DNA of 64,000 nucleotides. Origin: Krasilnikovozyma curviuscula (taxonomy: Eukaryota > Basidiomycota > Tremellomycetes > Cystofilobasidiales > Mrakiaceae). The stretch covers positions 186,001 through 250,000 of the forward strand of contig MVAQ01000001.1 of NCBI GenBank assembly GCA_014825775.1, given 5' to 3'. The notes under the pieces were generated by a model. That model saw only the letters and a program-made list of their open reading frames with translations. It made no database searches and was not told the DNA's origin. A program made the translations under genes and the position numbers. Shown one piece after another: positions 62,201-64,000 of this stretch; position 1 is the stretch's first letter, and every line of letters starts with the position of its first letter.

Positions 62201-63655
62201 GCAAGCCAGACACATACCACATGCATCATATTTTCAATACCAAACACCAAGATCACAAATGGCAACATATACCACGGAACACCCTCGAGTTTCCAGCCAA
62301 ACACAACACAGACACTTCCAGAACATACAGTTGATACAGCAAGCTGGACAACATAGGTGAAGGCGAGACCAAACCGAGAGTGAACTTGACGCAATGATGA
62401 GAGCGATCGCAGGGTGAAGACCATGGCCAATGCGTAGATGAAGATGATGGGCAATGGGATGGGGAGCCTTGAGGGAAATTGCCAAGAACGGTGGGAGGAT
62501 GCGGTCTGGTTCTGAGATGCCGGTTCAAGGTCGCTCCAAGGTCGATACTGGTAGGTTGCGATGACCAGTCAGCAGTTGCTAAAAAAATGAGATCAGTCAA
62601 AGTTCAAAAACGCACCTCGATGGAAATCTCCTTGTCTTCGCCATCCAGCCTTCCCCATACTCTAGTCTCGTCATCAACCCAGTTTCTCCCTGCGCTTTCC
62701 AACAACAACTTCCACTGGCCCTCATTCCAGTCGCCCGAAACATCGTCTGTCCCAAATATCATGTCGTACTCCTGCCACATACTGTGATGCTGTGAGAATG
62801 ACAGAAGAGGGACCACCGACTGAAACGAGGGAGACAAGTGCATCCTCGCCATCAGCCGATGCAAAAATTGAGATTCGTTGCCTGAGCACGACTGGAAGTC
62901 GGTGCTGTGGAGAGTCCCTTCCATCAGATTTGAGACTGTCGTCACCAAAATCCTTTCAAGCCTGACTGAACTTTCTGAGCCAAATGAAACTGCACCATTG
63001 CCGTCGATCGAAGCAGGTGTAGCTTTCCACATACTGGAGTTGCTCTCCCAGAACCCCTCTAGTATGGGTAGGTCGAAGTCGAAGGAGTCTCCTATTTTTC
63101 CAGCCTCTTCTAATAATGGAGCAAAGAGCGGTCCCAGAAGTGGTGTGTGAAGGAGTGAGGGCGCGTTTGACGAGGATGAGGCGGGAGTTGATATAGTTTG
63201 ATGGTGAATGGCCAGAGCTGGGTAGAAGAGGGTCGACATCACCAAGCAGCAGATGATCAGAACCCTAATCTGTAAACAATTACCGTAGCAAGGTCGAAGA
63301 ACATGCTTGTCAGTGATTTGAATCGTACGAGATTCTGACTGTACAGTTTCGAGGTCCTGCACCAAAGAGCTGCTTGGGCGCTTCGAAATCGCAAGGAAAG
63401 CAGGGAACTTACTTGATGCCTAGCTACGTGTTGACCGAACCATTCAAAGGCGTTCTTGAGACCCATGCTGAACTTGAACCGGCCAATTTCAGGTCGAATT
63501 GTCCTTTTATCAGTCGTCCTTCCATTGGGTATCCCAGTCGGAGAATTTGGACGACTCTTTTTCCGGGGGGACCTCCCAACCCTAATGAGTGAACTAAGAG
63601 GAGGGACCAGAGCCGATACTGAGATCCCTGGCTGCTCTGGTACGGTCGACTGCAT
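59263..63655 (-). CDS. SCP1: SREBP cleavage-activating protein (SCAP) homologue with sterol-sensing domain
   Basis: A protein of about 1,350-1,400 residues in four main exons. Exon 1 (ATG at 63655; another in-frame ATG at 63877) ends GLKNAFEWFGQHVARHQ. Exon 2 opens with TM1 (IRVLIICCLVMSTLFYPALA) and a lumenal loop with glycosylation-type Asn (NSS, NES). Exon 3 holds the sterol-sensing domain: RLPIPLPIIFIYALAMVFTL, FGLAFTYVVQLAVSTVCSGS, WYMLPFVILVFGIENMMHVV and ILLAIIGTVVRVKAVQSFCL. The GIENM and LPF positions match SCAP, HMG-CoA reductase and NPC1. Exon 4 (61840-59263) has another TM (LIIIGIIVGGLWYYAGG) and then WD-type repeats (AVIWDHGVMKERIDL, VNNCGILDVWSKDWSQW, KITLHDLDTGKPVLD). This is the SCAP layout; in Cryptococcus its partner Sre1 controls ergosterol genes and hypoxia growth. 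No Sre1 lies in the window. Ends TAG at 59263. Confidence 0.82.
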
Positions 63656-64000
63656 TGCTGAGGGTGGTTTCAGACCTCTGCACTGCCGCGACCGCCCTAC
63701 TTCGAAACTTCCTGCTTGAAAGCTCGGGACTGGGCCGCTGAAGGTGATATGTATCGTCTTGAACTGAACAACTACTCGGCAGGTTTTGCGCCCATTTTTA
63801 TTCGAGAGACTCAGGGTGAATGGCAGTCGAAGGCGTGAATTCCGTGGGTTGACTCTACCCTGGGTTCTTTTTCCCATCGAAAGTCGCCCCCGTCCACAAT
63901 TTTGTTTCAAGGAAAGCTCAGACTGAAATCATCGAGGTTGGATAAGATATCGCTCTTGGTGAACCTCAGGGATCTCTGTCACATTGACATCCATCCTTCC
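63656..64000. other. SCP1 upstream region at the window edge
   Basis: Holds the SCP1 5' UTR or promoter. The SCP1 frame stays open to 63910 with one in-frame ATG at 63877, so the protein may start there. The last 90 bases show nothing recognisable. Confidence 0.4.

Overview
The window is an intron-dense stretch of nuclear DNA from a basidiomycete fungus, most likely a tremellomycete (Cryptococcus/Kwoniella relatives). Almost every gene is cut by several short introns of roughly 45-90 nt with GT(A/G)AG-type donors and CT(A/G)AC-like branch sites. Gene order is compact on both strands, and the gene set is that of a fungal core genome: an Lrg1-type LIM-RhoGAP, Mif2/CENP-C, a SCAP-type sterol sensor, and a ubiquitin-eS31 fusion. 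I see no transposon, CRISPR array, phage or plasmid element.

Layout. 0-9.2 kb: 5' part of a SAC3/GANP-domain (THP3/LENG8-like) gene, the large LRG1 RhoGAP and IPI3 (Rix1 complex). 9.2-10.9 kb: a 1.7-kb stretch without a clear gene but with protein-like fragments. 10.9-15.6 kb: an intron-containing tRNA-Pro(UGG), mitochondrial isoleucyl-tRNA synthetase, and a small membrane-protein ORF that overlaps its 5' end. 15.8-24.8 kb: MIF2, an elongin-A-like gene and the NMD helicase UPF1. 25-31 kb: a mitochondrial scramblase-family protein (AIM25-like), a DUF1776/SDR-fold membrane protein and BFR2/AATF. 31-40 kb: nucleoporin NUP133, the TFIIE beta subunit and an unrecognised fungal gene. 40-45.7 kb: two predicted mitochondrial proteins, RFC3 and the ubiquitin-eS31 fusion. 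46-53.5 kb: an MFS antiporter, a secreted GDSL esterase, a DUF4870-like membrane protein, CRIPT and an Mpv17-family protein. 53.7-63.7 kb: V-ATPase subunit A (VMA1, no intein), proteasome ATPase RPT1 and an SCP1/SCAP homologue.

The genes do not form one pathway. They cover nuclear transport and RNA quality control (NUP133, UPF1, THP3-like), ribosome biogenesis (IPI3, BFR2, eS31), transcription (TFIIE beta, elongin A), replication and segregation (RFC3, MIF2), mitochondria, proteolysis and sterol sensing. Several neighbours are divergent with short shared promoters (VMA1/RPT1, ELA1/UPF1, AIM25/DUF1776, CRIPT/DUF4870). I found no novel multi-gene system. The points most worth checking are the unexplained 9.2-10.9 kb stretch, the small ORF overlapping the isoleucyl-tRNA synthetase start, introns of length 3n that stay open in frame (one splits the first LIM domain of LRG1), a recurrent GTCCGT 5' splice site, and several conserved-looking genes of unknown function. 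Exon boundaries were read by eye; products rest on recalled family motifs, not on a search.
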